Shown: piece after piece, positions 1 through 8,798 of the stretch
How positions within the stretch are numbered: the first letter of the stretch is position 1
How the letters are laid out: the number at the start of each line of letters is the position of its first letter
Assembly: GCA_047722305.1 (NCBI GenBank)
Contig: JBDNYM010000022.1
Span: forward strand, 1-32,478
Direction: 5' to 3'
Length of the DNA: 32,478 nt
Source: JAKVJE01 sp047722305
GTDB lineage: Bacteria > Actinomycetota > Actinomycetes > Actinomycetales > Microbacteriaceae
Program-made: the position numbers and the translations under genes
The notes under the pieces: generated by a model
What the model was told of the DNA's origin: nothing
Database searches by the model: none
What the model saw: only the letters and a program-made list of their open reading frames with translations

Positions 1-2136
1 GACGAGTTCCCCCGCCTGAGCGCCCGCACCGGCCGGTTCCGCTTCGGGGCGCCCCGCTCCGCCCGCTGCTTGGGGCCCGACGGCGCCCGGGTCGCGTTCC
101 TGCGCTCCAGCGGCCCGGAGGACCCGGTCCACGCCCTCTGGGTCGGCGCCATCGCCGCCGATGGTTCCTGGGATGAACGGCTGCTGGCCGACCCGAGGAC
201 GCTCGGCGACGCCGAGATCCCGGCCGCGGAGCGCGCCCGGCGCGAGCGGCTGCGCGAGTCCGCGCAGGGCATCACCGACTACACCGCCGACGCCGCGGGC
301 GCGCAGGCCGCCTTCGCCCTGGACGGGGCCGTCTGGACCGTCGCCACCGCGGGCGGGGAGCCCCGCCGCCTGGAGACCGCGCAGCCCGTCATCGACCCAC
401 GCATCTCGCCGGACGGCCGGCTCGTCGCCTACAGCACCGGCCCAGAGCTGCGGGTCGCCGCGGTCGACGGGTCCTTCGACCGTGCGCTCTCCCCCGCCGA
501 GACGGCCGTCGGGGATGCCGGCCCGGAGGATGCGGGCACCGAGATCACCTGGGGGCTGGCCGACTTCATCGCGGGCGAGGAGATGCACCGCTTCCACGGC
601 CTGTGGTGGTCCCCCGACTCGCGGACCGTGCTGGCCCAGCGCACTGACCCGGCACCGGTGCCGATGTGGCACATCTCCGACCCCGCCCATCCCGAGCGCG
701 CCCCGCGGCGCGTCCGGTACCCGCGCGCGCTCACCGCCAACGCGGAGGTGCGTCTGTTCGCCCTGCCGGTCGCCGCCGGAGGCGCCCCGGTCGAGATCGT
801 CTGGGACCGCGAGTGCTTCGAGTACCTGGCCGCCGTGCACTGGACCGTCGGCGGCGACCCGGTGATCCAGGTGCAGTCGCGCGACCAGCAGCACGACCAG
901 GTGCGGTCCGCCGACCCCGCCACCGGCGCCACGGCGCTGCTGGCCGAGCACGCGGACCCCTGCTGGCTGGAACTCGTCGGCGGCGTCCCCGCCGTGTCCC
1001 CGGACGGAGCGCTCATCACCGTCGAGACCGAGGACGACACCTACCGCCTGGCCCGGGACGGCGCCTGCTTCTCGCCCGCCGGCTGGCAGGTGCGCAGCGT
1101 GCTCGACGTCGGGGACCACGACGTCCTGGCCACCGCCTCCGCCGACCCGGAGCGCATCGACGTGGTGCGGTTCGGGTACGACGGCACGATCGAAGTGCTC
1201 ACCCCGGAGCCGGGCGTGTTCACCGCCGACCGACGCGGTGCGGGCCTGGTCGTCAGCGGCAGCACGATGGGCGTCTCCAACCGCACGGTGGTGCGCGTCG
1301 GCGGCCGCGAGCAGACGATCCCGAGCCAAGCGGCGGCCCCGGCGGCGCCCCGGGTGGAGTTCCGCGAGATCGGGCCGGATCATTTGCGCGCCGTGCTCGT
1401 GCGCCCGCGCGACAGCGGCACTGGCCCGGCGGCCGCATCCCTCCCCGTGCTCGTCGCCCCCTACGGCGGCCCCGGAGCCCAGCAGGTGCTGCGCAGCCAG
1501 CGGCTGTTCTGGGAGGCGCAGTGGTGGGCCGACCAGGGGTTCCTGGTGCTGGTCGTGGACGGGCACGGCGCGCCCGGTCGCGGCCCGGCCTGGGACCGCA
1601 CCATCCGCGGCGACTTCTCCCGCGCCCTCGACGACCAGGTGACGGCGGTGAAAGCGCTGCCCGAGCTGGCCCCGGAGGCCGACCCGGGCCGGGTGGCCAT
1701 CCACGGCTGGTCGTTCGGCGGCTACCTGTCGGCGCTGGCCGTGCTGCGGCGCCCGGACGTGTTCCGGGCCGCCGTCGCCGGCGCCCCGCCCACCGACTGG
1801 ACCCTCTACGACACCCACTACACCGAGCGCTATCTCGGCCTCGGGCCGGAGGCCTACCGGCGCAGCTCGCTCATCGCCGACGCGCCCCGGCTGCGCCGCC
1901 CGCTGCTGCTCGTGCACGGGCTGGCCGACGACAACGTCGCCGTCGCCCACACCCTGCGCCTGTCGGCGGCGCTGCTGCACGCCGGCCGGCCGCACGCCGT
2001 GCTGCCGCTGACCGGCATCACGCACATGACGTCCGACCCCGACACCGCCGAGCACCTGCTCACCGCCCAGCTGGACTTCCTCACGCGGGCGATCGCCGAT
2101 GCCCCAGACCATGCCACACAGAACGGAGCCGCATGA
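1..2136 (+). CDS. S9 family prolyl oligopeptidase / DPP-IV-like serine peptidase (5' partial)
   Basis: The reading frame is open from base 1, so the true start lies outside the window; 711 residues are visible. The N-terminal two thirds looks like a beta-propeller with repeated 'SPDG' and 'SPDS' blade motifs, and it ends in an alpha/beta hydrolase domain. The catalytic serine sits in GWSFGGY (codon 1711-1713), the aspartate in GLADDNV (codon 1927-1929) and the histidine in GITHM (codon 2023-2025). This order and spacing match the S9 clan, which removes dipeptides or cleaves after proline. No signal peptide can be judged because the N-terminus is missing. The stop overlaps the next start as ATGA, so it is translationally coupled to a DUF885 protein; both may act on small peptides. 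The family is firm; substrate preference is unknown. Confidence 0.9.
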   Translation, partial: DEFPRLSARTGRFRFGAPRSARCLGPDGARVAFLRSSGPEDPVHALWVGAIAADGSWDERLLADPRTLGDAEIPAAERARRERLRESAQGITDYTADAAGAQAAFALDGAVWTVATAGGEPRRLETAQPVIDPRISPDGRLVAYSTGPELRVAAVDGSFDRALSPAETAVGDAGPEDAGTEITWGLADFIAGEEMHRFHGLWWSPDSRTVLAQRTDPAPVPMWHISDPAHPERAPRRVRYPRALTANAEVRLFALPVAAGGAPVEIVWDRECFEYLAAVHWTVGGDPVIQVQSRDQQHDQVRSADPATGATALLAEHADPCWLELVGGVPAVSPDGALITVETEDDTYRLARDGACFSPAGWQVRSVLDVGDHDVLATASADPERIDVVRFGYDGTIEVLTPEPGVFTADRRGAGLVVSGSTMGVSNRTVVRVGGREQTIPSQAAAPAAPRVEFREIGPDHLRAVLVRPRDSGTGPAAASLPVLVAPYGGPGAQQVLRSQRLFWEAQWWADQGFLVLVVDGHGAPGRGPAWDRTIRGDFSRALDDQVTAVKALPELAPEADPGRVAIHGWSFGGYLSALAVLRRPDVFRAAVAGAPPTDWTLYDTHYTERYLGLGPEAYRRSSLIADAPRLRRPLLLVHGLADDNVAVAHTLRLSAALLHAGRPHAVLPLTGITHMTSDPDTAEHLLTAQLDFLTRAIADAPDHATQNGAA

Positions 2137-3854
2137 GTGCGCATCCTGATCCCACCCCCGTTTCGAGCGAACCGGCCGAGCCGACCATCCCGGCCAGCCC
2201 GGCTGAGGACGCGGTCCAGCGCCTCGCCGCCGACTACTGGACCTGGCGGGCCGCCGAGCAGCCCCAGACCGACGACGACATCCCCCGCCTGCTGCGCCCG
2301 GAGGGCTGGCGCCCCGAATGGTCGCCGGCGGCGGTGGCCGGCTACCGGGACGCCCTCGACGGCTTCGAGCGCCGTTGGCGCGCCATCCCGATTCCGGCGA
2401 CGGGCGGAGCCGCCCCGGACGAGCGCCGGCTGATCGTCGACCACGCCCTGGTCGGCTCCGGGATCGCCCGGGCCCGCTTCGAGCTGGACGTGCTGCGCGC
2501 CTGGCAGCGCGACCCCGGCTTCGCCATCGACCAGTCGGCGGGCGTGTACTTCACCCTGGCGCGGGCGCAGGGCGGATTCGACGAGCATCGCACCGCCACC
2601 GTCCTGGCCGCGCTGCGCGACATCCCGCGCGTGCTGGATGAGGGCCGCGCCAACCTCGACGGTCACGCCGCCACCGAACCCACGCGGTTGGCCGTCGCCA
2701 CGCTGCGCTCGGCCGCGGGCCTGGGCGCGGGCGCCGCGATCGTCGCTTCCGCCGCCGCCCTGGCCGAGCACGTGCCGGCGCCCCGAGCCGACCACGTCCG
2801 GGCCGCCGGGGCGCAGGCCGGGGCCGCCCTCGACGCGTTCGCCGACTGGCTGGCGGGGCTGGAGACCGTCCCCTGGCATCCCATCGGGCGGGAGGCGTTC
2901 GTCCGTTTCCTGCGCGAGGTCGCCCTCGATCCCGCCGACCCGGACGAGCTGCTGCACATCGGAGGGCTCGAGTACGAGCGCGCCGTCGGGTTCAGCGTCA
3001 TCGAGTCGCGCGGGCACCGGTCCAGCTCCGGCCGCAGCGATCCGCGCGCGCCGCTGCCCGCCGATGCGACCGCGATCTGCGCCCGGCAGCGCGAGCAGGA
3101 GCTGGAGCTGCGCCGCTTCTACGAGCAGCGCGGACTGCTCAGCCAACCCGACTCGCTGCGCCACTACCTGCTGGAGCCGATGCCCGACTATCTGGCGCCG
3201 CTGCAGTGGCTGGGCGTCACCGACGAGATCGAGGGCGAGCTCGCCACCCGGCGCGACGCCGTGAGCTACCTGCCGGAGTCCACCGGGCTGGGGTTCTTCG
3301 ACGACGCCATCGCCCGCAACCCGCTGACCGGACTCATCCACGAGGGCTGCCACAGCCAGCAGATCGCCCTCTCGGCCGTCCATCCCGACCCGGTACGCCG
3401 CCACTACTACGACTCCGGCGCCAATGAGGGCATCGCCTACTACAACGAGGAGATGCTCGCCCGGGCGGGGCTGTTCGACGGCGACCCGGACGCCCAGGAG
3501 ACCATCCAGGCGTTCCTGCGCCTGCGCGCGCTGCGGGTCTCGATCGACATCCGCCTGGCGCTCGGGCGCCTGTCCATCCCGGACGCCGCCCGGGAGCTCG
3601 CCGCCTCCGTCCCCATGGACGCCTACACGGCCGGCTGGGAGGCCGCGTTCTTCGCCAAGACTCCCGGGCAGGGCATGACCTATCAGGTCGGCAAGACGCA
3701 GATCCTCCGCTTCCTCACCGCGGTGGCCGGCGAGCCCGGGTTCTCACTGCAGACGTTCCACGACCGGCTCTGGCTCAACGGCAATGTCCCGATCGCGCTG
3801 CAGCAGTACGAGTGGACGGGACAGGCGGACGCGCTCGGCGACATCCGCCTCTGA
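2133..3854 (+). CDS. DUF885 family protein, putative metallopeptidase
   Basis: 573 residues, normal for DUF885. The start is the ATG that overlaps the stop of the upstream peptidase (ATGA). A gluzincin-type motif HEGCH lies at residues 403-407, followed by a downstream glutamate-rich helix with EGIAYYNEEM, the usual arrangement for zinc ligation in this family. Early residues (about 25-60) carry the YWTWRA type opening seen in DUF885 proteins. There is no signal peptide and no membrane segment, so it is probably cytoplasmic. DUF885 proteins are distantly related to M32-like zinc peptidases, but few have been tested, so peptidase activity is inferred from the motif. Coupling to an S9 peptidase supports a role in peptide turnover. 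Confidence 0.85.
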   Translation: MSAHPDPTPVSSEPAEPTIPASPAEDAVQRLAADYWTWRAAEQPQTDDDIPRLLRPEGWRPEWSPAAVAGYRDALDGFERRWRAIPIPATGGAAPDERRLIVDHALVGSGIARARFELDVLRAWQRDPGFAIDQSAGVYFTLARAQGGFDEHRTATVLAALRDIPRVLDEGRANLDGHAATEPTRLAVATLRSAAGLGAGAAIVASAAALAEHVPAPRADHVRAAGAQAGAALDAFADWLAGLETVPWHPIGREAFVRFLREVALDPADPDELLHIGGLEYERAVGFSVIESRGHRSSSGRSDPRAPLPADATAICARQREQELELRRFYEQRGLLSQPDSLRHYLLEPMPDYLAPLQWLGVTDEIEGELATRRDAVSYLPESTGLGFFDDAIARNPLTGLIHEGCHSQQIALSAVHPDPVRRHYYDSGANEGIAYYNEEMLARAGLFDGDPDAQETIQAFLRLRALRVSIDIRLALGRLSIPDAARELAASVPMDAYTAGWEAAFFAKTPGQGMTYQVGKTQILRFLTAVAGEPGFSLQTFHDRLWLNGNVPIALQQYEWTGQADALGDIRL

Positions 3855-3891
3855 ACGCGGCGGAGCGGAAACAGAACGGGAGAGGATGCAC

Positions 3892-4863
3892 ATGCGGTAC
3901 ACGGTGATCGGCGCGGGGGCGATGGGGCTGCGCTTCGGCGTCATGCTGCAGGAGGCCGGCTTCGAGGTGGATTTCGTCGACACCTGGCAGCGCAACCTCG
4001 ACACCATCCGGGCGCAGGGCGGCGTCATGGTCGCCCGCGACCATGAGGGGCGGCACCTGGTGCCGATCCGCGTGTTCGCACCGGAGGAGTACGCGGGCGA
4101 CCCGGACGTGTGGATCGTGTTCGTCAAGCAGATGCAGCTGGAGGGGATGCTCACGCGCTGCGCCCACCTGTTCCGCGACCACCAGCGCGTCTTCACGGCG
4201 ATGAACGGCATGGGGCACCTGCCCCGGCTGCAGCAGTACTTCCCGCCCGAGCGCATCGTGGCCGGCACCGCCGTCATCGCCACCGTGCTGGTCGGGCCCG
4301 GCGACGTCGACTTCATGGGGGCCTTCGGCTCGGAGCACACCTCGTTGGTGAACGTCTCCGAGCGCGACGACGACCAGGTGCGAGCGCTGGAGGCCGACTT
4401 CCGCGCCGCCGGCCTCGGCCCGGAGGTGTCGACGAACTGTCTGGGGACGCTACTGGCGAAGGTCGTGTTCAACTCGGTGTCCAACTCGATCTGCACCATG
4501 TTCCGCATCAACGTGGGCACGTTCGGCACCGACCCCGGCGCCGAGGCCATGACCCGGCAGCTGGTCGACGAAGCCTACGACGCCATCGAGCGCGCTGGCA
4601 TCGTCCCCGTGCAGACGCGGGCGGAGGCGATCGGCGGCATCCTGCACGCCTGCCGCGACCTGCTGCCGCAGCACTACCCGTCGATGTACCAGGACTTCGT
4701 CAGCGGCCGCCCCACCGAGGTGGATGCGATCAACGGCTACCTGGCCGACCTCGGCCGCCGCCACGGCAGCCCCAGCCCCACGCAGGAGGTCCTGACCCGG
4801 CGCGGCCACCTGGCCGCGGCCGCCCGCGAGGCGCACGTCGCGACGGCGCCGGCGCAGCCGTGA
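3892..4863 (+). CDS. PanE/ApbA family ketopantoate-reductase-like oxidoreductase
   Basis: 323 residues. The N-terminus carries a Rossmann motif GAGAMG (residues 8-13), followed by the family pattern of an 'FVKQMQ' segment, a 'MNGMGH' loop and a C-terminal helical domain with 'AKVVFNSVSNSI', which corresponds to the catalytic lysine/asparagine region of 2-dehydropantoate 2-reductases. Two nearby ATGs exist (3886 and 3892). The second is chosen because the purine-rich GGGAGAGG ends six bases before it, whereas the first abuts it directly. NADPH-dependent reduction of a 2-keto acid is expected. Whether ketopantoate is the substrate is doubtful, since many ApbA-fold paralogues act on other compounds and no pantothenate genes lie nearby. 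It follows the DUF885 gene by 37 bases and overlaps the next gene. Confidence 0.8.
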   Translation: MRYTVIGAGAMGLRFGVMLQEAGFEVDFVDTWQRNLDTIRAQGGVMVARDHEGRHLVPIRVFAPEEYAGDPDVWIVFVKQMQLEGMLTRCAHLFRDHQRVFTAMNGMGHLPRLQQYFPPERIVAGTAVIATVLVGPGDVDFMGAFGSEHTSLVNVSERDDDQVRALEADFRAAGLGPEVSTNCLGTLLAKVVFNSVSNSICTMFRINVGTFGTDPGAEAMTRQLVDEAYDAIERAGIVPVQTRAEAIGGILHACRDLLPQHYPSMYQDFVSGRPTEVDAINGYLADLGRRHGSPSPTQEVLTRRGHLAAAAREAHVATAPAQP

Positions 4864-5477
4864 GCCGCTCGGTGCGCGCGGCCAGCCCTGCCCGCCCCAC
4901 CCGCGCCGACCTGGAGGCGGCGCGCGACGGCACCGTCGCCCCCGTGGTCGGCCCCGGGCTGCGGCTGCTGATCGTCGGCATCAACCCGGGGCTGTGGACG
5001 GCGGCCGTGAACGCCCCCTTCGCCCGCCCCGGCAACCGGTTCTGGCCGGCCCTGGCCGCCGCCGGCATCCTGCCGCGCCGCATCGACGCCGCCGCGGGAC
5101 TGTCGGACGCCGACCGGGCCCTCATCGTGGGCCGCGGCGTGGGCATCACCAACCTGGTCGACCGGGCCACCGCCCGCGCCGACGAACTCGACGACGCCGA
5201 GCTGCGGAACGGCGTGGGCCTGGTGCGCGCATTCGTCGCCCGCCACCGGCCGCGCGCCATCGCGGTGGCCGGCATCACCGCCTACCGCGTCGCCTTCGGA
5301 GAGCGTCACGCCGCGCTGGGGCGGCAGCCGCGCGACCTCGACGGCATCCCGGTCTGGGCCGTCCCGAACCCGAGCGGACTCAATGCCCACGAGACGATCG
5401 CCACCATCGCCGCGAAGGTGCGCGAGCCCGCCCTCGCCGCCGGCATCGACCTCCCGGAGCCGTCGTCACAGCCGTAG
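4860..5477 (+). CDS. mug: Mug-type G/U mismatch-specific DNA glycosylase
   Basis: 205 residues from a GTG that overlaps the upstream stop as GTGA. The two signatures of the Mug/TDG branch of the uracil-DNA glycosylase superfamily are present: GINPG at residues 40-44, with Asn42 in the catalytic water-positioning position, and NPSGLNAH near residue 175. Between them lies the expected PGNRFWPAL element. The enzyme removes uracil or ethenocytosine from mispairs, starting base excision repair. The first 30 or so residues are a low-complexity Arg/Ala extension. The context (peptidases and a reductase) gives no repair link, so the overlap probably reflects compact packing. Its last coding bases begin the repeated sequence found upstream of the ParA gene. 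Confidence 0.88.
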   Translation: MSRSVRAASPARPTRADLEAARDGTVAPVVGPGLRLLIVGINPGLWTAAVNAPFARPGNRFWPALAAAGILPRRIDAAAGLSDADRALIVGRGVGITNLVDRATARADELDDAELRNGVGLVRAFVARHRPRAIAVAGITAYRVAFGERHAALGRQPRDLDGIPVWAVPNPSGLNAHETIATIAAKVREPALAAGIDLPEPSSQP

Positions 5478-5564
5478 CGCCCCAACAGCCGTAGGATGCC
5501 CCTCTCGCATTCTGGAAGGGCGCGGGCGAGCGTGGTAACGCCCTAACAGCCGTAGGATGCCCTC
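5468..5564 (+). repeat. Repeated promoter-like block upstream of the ParA gene
   Basis: The ten-base word ACAGCCGTAG occurs three times, at 5468-5477 (the end of mug including its stop), 5486-5495 and 5546-5555. The last two belong to longer near-identical blocks at about 5478-5504 and 5539-5564, which differ by one substitution and one indel. Each longer block carries TAGGAT (5492-5497 and 5553-5558). Only the second is followed at the right distance by a start codon. A local tandem duplication of a promoter is the simplest reading. Confidence 0.7.
5553..5564 (+). promoter_or_regulatory. Leaderless -10 element for the ParA gene
   Basis: TAGGAT at 5553-5558 is followed by exactly six bases and then the ATG at 5565, and there is no Shine-Dalgarno sequence. 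This is the layout of leaderless actinobacterial promoters, in which transcription starts at the A of the ATG. No clear -35 is visible. Confidence 0.55.
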
Positions 5565-6302
5565 ATGAGTGCGCGCATCGTAGCTGTGTTCAGCACCAAA
5601 GGCGGAGTCGGCAAGACCACCACCGCCGTCAACCTCGCCTGGGAGGCGGCCCGCAGCGGCCGCGTGCTGCTCTGGGACCTCGACCCGCAGGGCGCCAGCA
5701 CCTACCTGCTGCAGGTGAAGCCGAAGCTCAAGCGCGGCGTCGAGGCGCTGGTCGCCGGCGACACCGACATCCGCGACGCGATCCGCCCCAGCGCACAGCC
5801 CGGGGTGGATGTGCTGCCCGCCGACGAGACCTACCGCGACCTCGAATTCGCGCTCGAAGCCGAGAAGAAGTCCACCAAGCGCCTCGCGAAGCTGCTCGCC
5901 CCCGTCCTCGACGACTACGACACGATCATCCTCGACTGCCCGCCGGTGTCGTCCCTGCTGGCCAAGGCGGCGCTGCGGGCGGCCGACGTGCTGGTCGTGC
6001 CGCTCTCGCCCGCCCAGCTGGCGCTGCGCTCGCTCGACCAGGTCACGGAACTCGTGGCCGACTCGCGGCGCCCGCCGGCCGTGCGCGCGTTCTTCTCGAT
6101 CGTCGACCGCCGCCGCAAGGCGCACCGGGAGGCCGTCGAACGTCTCCCCGAGCATCGGCCCGACGTGCTGCCGATCGCGGTGCCCAGCAGCGCCGTCGTG
6201 GAGCGGATGGGGGTCGAACGCGCCCCCGTCGGCGTCTTCGCGCCGCGCTCCGCCGCCGCCATCGCCTACCGGGAGCTCTGGCAGGCGATTCGCACCGCCT
6301 GA
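5565..6302 (+). CDS. ParA/MinD family ATPase (orphan)
   Basis: 245 residues. A deviant Walker A, KGGVGKTT, lies at residues 12-19. It is followed by the switch I-like DLDPQGAST segment and a Walker B region with LDCPPVSSLL. These are ParA/Soj features; such ATPases dimerise on ATP and bind DNA or position cargo. No parB, parS-like palindrome or septum-site gene is visible on either side, so it is an orphan whose partner, if any, is elsewhere. The N-terminus lacks the helix-turn-helix found in plasmid type Ia ParA, which fits a chromosomal type. It appears to be transcribed alone from a leaderless promoter. Cargo cannot be assigned. Confidence 0.85.
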   Translation: MSARIVAVFSTKGGVGKTTTAVNLAWEAARSGRVLLWDLDPQGASTYLLQVKPKLKRGVEALVAGDTDIRDAIRPSAQPGVDVLPADETYRDLEFALEAEKKSTKRLAKLLAPVLDDYDTIILDCPPVSSLLAKAALRAADVLVVPLSPAQLALRSLDQVTELVADSRRPPAVRAFFSIVDRRRKAHREAVERLPEHRPDVLPIAVPSSAVVERMGVERAPVGVFAPRSAAAIAYRELWQAIRTA

Positions 6303-6344
6303 GGGGCAGCCCCACGGCGGCACCGGCACCGCGAATACATCGGC

Positions 6345-6358
6345 GCGCCGAACGGCGC
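6345..6358. terminator. Possible bidirectional hairpin between convergent genes
   Basis: GCGCCG-AA-CGGCGC is a perfect six-base inverted repeat midway between the ends of the ParA gene (+) and rnhA (-). It has no T-run, so intrinsic termination is uncertain; position is the main argument. Confidence 0.3.
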
Positions 6359-6375
6359 CGGCGCCCTGCCGAGCC

Positions 6376-6873
6376 TCAGCCCCGCCGCGGCCGGTACCGC
6401 GCCAGGTCGGTGCTCCCCTGCTCGCCCCCGGCCGCGCCGGTGTCGCGCGCCCGCTGCGAGGCGCGCACCGCCAGCGCGTCGGCGGCGGTGTTCAGCGGGA
6501 AGTCGTTGGCCAGGTCGTGCCCGCGCACCTTCACGAATTGGACGGGCTGCCGCCGCGCCTCCAGCCGCTCCACCACATCCTGGATCAGGGCCAGGTTCTC
6601 GGGCGCCTTGCCGTCGCGCTTGCGCCAGCCGCGAGCGCGCCATCCCTTCGCCCACACGGTCACCGCGTTCATGGCATAGGAGGAATCGATCTCGATGGCC
6701 AGCGGCTCCGCCTCCCAGCCGATCAGGGCCTCCCGGATCGCGTTCAGCTCGCCGATGTTGTTGGTGCCCACCGGCTGCCAGCCGATGCGATAGGCGCCGT
6801 CCTCGGCCACCGCCGCCCACCCGGCCGGACCCGGATTGCTCAAGCACGAACCGTCCACACCCACGCGCACCAT
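6376..6873 (-). CDS. rnhA: Ribonuclease HI
   Basis: 165 residues from the ATG at 6873, which has GGAG four bases upstream; in-frame ATGs at 6888 and 6933 are less well placed. The catalytic carboxylates of RNase HI align: Asp7 (GVDGS), Glu42 (GELNA), Asp63 (EIDSSYAMN) and Asp132 (NTAADALA), with His119 in VRGHD. The enzyme degrades the RNA strand of RNA-DNA hybrids during replication and repair. The length matches stand-alone bacterial RNase HI, with a short basic tail after residue 140. It is convergent with the ParA gene and divergent from the antiporter, so it is probably monocistronic. Confidence 0.88.
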   Translation of the reverse strand: MVRVGVDGSCLSNPGPAGWAAVAEDGAYRIGWQPVGTNNIGELNAIREALIGWEAEPLAIEIDSSYAMNAVTVWAKGWRARGWRKRDGKAPENLALIQDVVERLEARRQPVQFVKVRGHDLANDFPLNTAADALAVRASQRARDTGAAGGEQGSTDLARYRPRRG

Positions 6874-6912
6874 GTCGCTCCGTTCCATTCCGTTCGGGAC
6901 ATCTATATCGAC

Positions 6913-6931
6913 CCCGAGTATCATAGGAGCC
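6913..6931. promoter_or_regulatory. Overlapping divergent -10 elements, rnhA and antiporter
   Basis: An AT-rich island in the 84-base divergent spacer contains TATCAT on the plus strand (6919-6924) and, overlapping it, TATGAT on the minus strand (6925-6920). Each would give a short leader, about 40 bases to rnhA and about 27 to the antiporter GTG. The two promoters may exclude one another. -35 boxes are not obvious. Confidence 0.4.
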
Positions 6932-6957
6932 ACATCCCCCCATCTTTAGGCGGCCCA

Positions 6958-8739
6958 GTGGAACATCTCGTCACCATCGCCCTGGTGATGAGTGCTGTGC
7001 TGGTGACGGCCATCGCGCGCCGCATCGGCTGGTCTGCGCCCCTGGTGGTCACGCTCACCGCGGCCGCGCTGTCGTTCATCCCGGGCATGCCGCACCTGGA
7101 GATCGACCCGACGGTCATTCTGACCCTGGTGCTGCCGCCGCTGCTCTACTCGTCGGCGCTCAACGTGTCGGTGATCAGCTTCCGACAGAATCTGCGCGGC
7201 ATCACCATGCTCGGCGTGGTGCTGGTGCTCGTCACCGCCGCCGCCGTGGCCTGGGTCGCCTACACGCTCATCCCCGACATGACCTGGGCGGGCGCGTTCG
7301 TGCTGGGTGCCATCGTGGCGCCGCCGGATGCGGTGAGCGCGGCCGCCGTGGGACGCAAACTCAACCTCCCCCGCCGCCTCATGACCGTGCTGCTGGGCGA
7401 GAGCCTCATCAACGACGCCGCCAGCCTCACCGTGTTCCGGGTCGCCCTGGCGGTGGCCGGCGGACTGACGCTCAGCTTCGGCACCGACGTGGCCGTGTTC
7501 GCGTTCGTCGCCGTGGTCGGGGTGGCCGTCGGCGTGTTCTTCGGCTGGTCGTTCAACCTGGGCCGGCGCTGGCTGCGCGACCCGGTGGTCGAATCCATCA
7601 TCAGCTTCCTCATCCCGTTCCTCGCCTACATCTCCGCCGAGGAGATCCACGGGTTCGGGACGTTCCAGGGCTTCAGCGGGTCCGGGGTGCTCGCCGTCGT
7701 GATCGCCGGGCTCATGATCGGCCACCGGCAGCCGCGGGCCGGCTACCGCGCCCGCCTGCAGGAGCAGCCGCTGTGGGCCTCGATCGACACGCTGCTCGAA
7801 TCGACGGTGTTCGGGCTCATCGGCCTGCAGCTGAGCACCATCGTCACCTCCGTGCTCAGCAATACGCGCGACACCGGCACGCTCATCCTCACCATGGTGG
7901 CGGTACTGGCCATGGTGGTGCTGATCCGCCCCGCATTCATCTTCGCCAGCGCCGGGCTGGCCTGGGTCTTGGCCCTGCTGCGCCCCGACCCCGGGGAGTC
8001 GGACGAGCCCACCCTCATCACCCGCTCGATCCGGGTCATCACGCCGGCCGGCTCCCGGCTGCGCGCCACGGCGGTGCGTGCCAAAGACCGCATCCGGCTG
8101 TTCTCCAGCGACTCCCGGTCGAGCCTGAACTTCCGCGAGCTGCTGGTGCTGTCGTGGTCCGGGATGCGGGGGGTGGTGACGATCGCGGCCGCCATCAGTG
8201 TTCCCGCACTCCTGCCCGGCGACGCCCCCTTCCCCGCCCACGACACCATCCTGCTCATCGCGTTCACCGTCACCGTGACCACGCTGCTGCTGCAAGGGCT
8301 CACCCTGCCGCTGCTCATCCGCAGCCTCAACCTCGACGACCGCGATCAGCAGCGCCGCGACGCGCTCGCCAAGCGCCGCCTGCAGCGCTCCACGCTGCGG
8401 CGGGCCACCGACTTCGTGAAGTCGAAAGAGGGCAACTGGCGCAAACGCTACGGCGACGAGACCGTCGACCGGGCCGTCGAACTCATCAGCCGCCGCCTGG
8501 GCGCCTTCGACCGGCAGCTGCACGAGACCGAGGCGGCCGAGCAGGACGAGACCACCCTGCTGCGCCGCCGGCAGATCACCGACCTGCGCCGGCAGGTGCT
8601 CACGGCGCGGCGCGACATCCTCATCGAAGAGCGCGACAAAGGCAACATCGACGAAGAGCTCATGCTCGAACTGCTGCACTCCATCGACGCCGAGGAGTTC
8701 TCGCTGGACGCCCAGGAGCACGTCCGCTCGCTGCGGTAG
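6958..8739 (+). CDS. CPA1 family Na+/H+ antiporter (NhaP-type)
   Basis: 593 residues starting at a GTG whose reading gives MEHLVTIALVM; only a weak AGGCGG precedes it. About a dozen hydrophobic segments occupy residues 1-440. Key CPA1 motifs are visible: LGAIVAPPDAVSA around residues 117-128, the ion-binding Asn152-Asp153 within GESLINDAAS, and the late WSGMRGVVTIAAA segment. The last 150 or so residues form a hydrophilic, charged, helical tail rich in Arg/Glu, as in other NhaP/NHE-like exchangers where the tail is regulatory. It would exchange cytoplasmic Na+ (or K+) for protons across the membrane. There are no partner genes; it is divergent from rnhA and convergent with the thioesterase gene. 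Confidence 0.88.
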   Translation: MEHLVTIALVMSAVLVTAIARRIGWSAPLVVTLTAAALSFIPGMPHLEIDPTVILTLVLPPLLYSSALNVSVISFRQNLRGITMLGVVLVLVTAAAVAWVAYTLIPDMTWAGAFVLGAIVAPPDAVSAAAVGRKLNLPRRLMTVLLGESLINDAASLTVFRVALAVAGGLTLSFGTDVAVFAFVAVVGVAVGVFFGWSFNLGRRWLRDPVVESIISFLIPFLAYISAEEIHGFGTFQGFSGSGVLAVVIAGLMIGHRQPRAGYRARLQEQPLWASIDTLLESTVFGLIGLQLSTIVTSVLSNTRDTGTLILTMVAVLAMVVLIRPAFIFASAGLAWVLALLRPDPGESDEPTLITRSIRVITPAGSRLRATAVRAKDRIRLFSSDSRSSLNFRELLVLSWSGMRGVVTIAAAISVPALLPGDAPFPAHDTILLIAFTVTVTTLLLQGLTLPLLIRSLNLDDRDQQRRDALAKRRLQRSTLRRATDFVKSKEGNWRKRYGDETVDRAVELISRRLGAFDRQLHETEAAEQDETTLLRRRQITDLRRQVLTARRDILIEERDKGNIDEELMLELLHSIDAEEFSLDAQEHVRSLR

Positions 8740-8782
8740 CCCGGCCGAGTGGACGAGCCTGGGAATTCGTGAATTCTTGCCC

Positions 8783-8796
8783 CGGCCGACCGGCCG
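8783..8796. terminator. Possible bidirectional hairpin between antiporter and thioesterase genes
   Basis: CGGCCG-AC-CGGCCG is an inverted repeat in the 59-base spacer between two converging genes; the realistic fold is a GGCC stem with a GACC loop. There is no T-run. A directly repeated GAATTC pair lies just upstream (around 8764-8776). Confidence 0.3.
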
Positions 8797-8798
8797 GC

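Noticed and set aside
1854..3404. Long minus-strand open frames opposite the peptidase/DUF885 genes, and similar long opposite-strand frames elsewhere
   Set aside because: In very GC-rich DNA the antisense frames stay open by chance; these are Gly/Arg/Ala-rich, show no motifs and lie exactly opposite well-recognised genes.
5565..6302. ParA gene as evidence of a plasmid or integrated element
   Set aside because: No ParB, centromere repeats or replication gene nearby, no N-terminal HTH, and the flanks are ordinary chromosomal genes.
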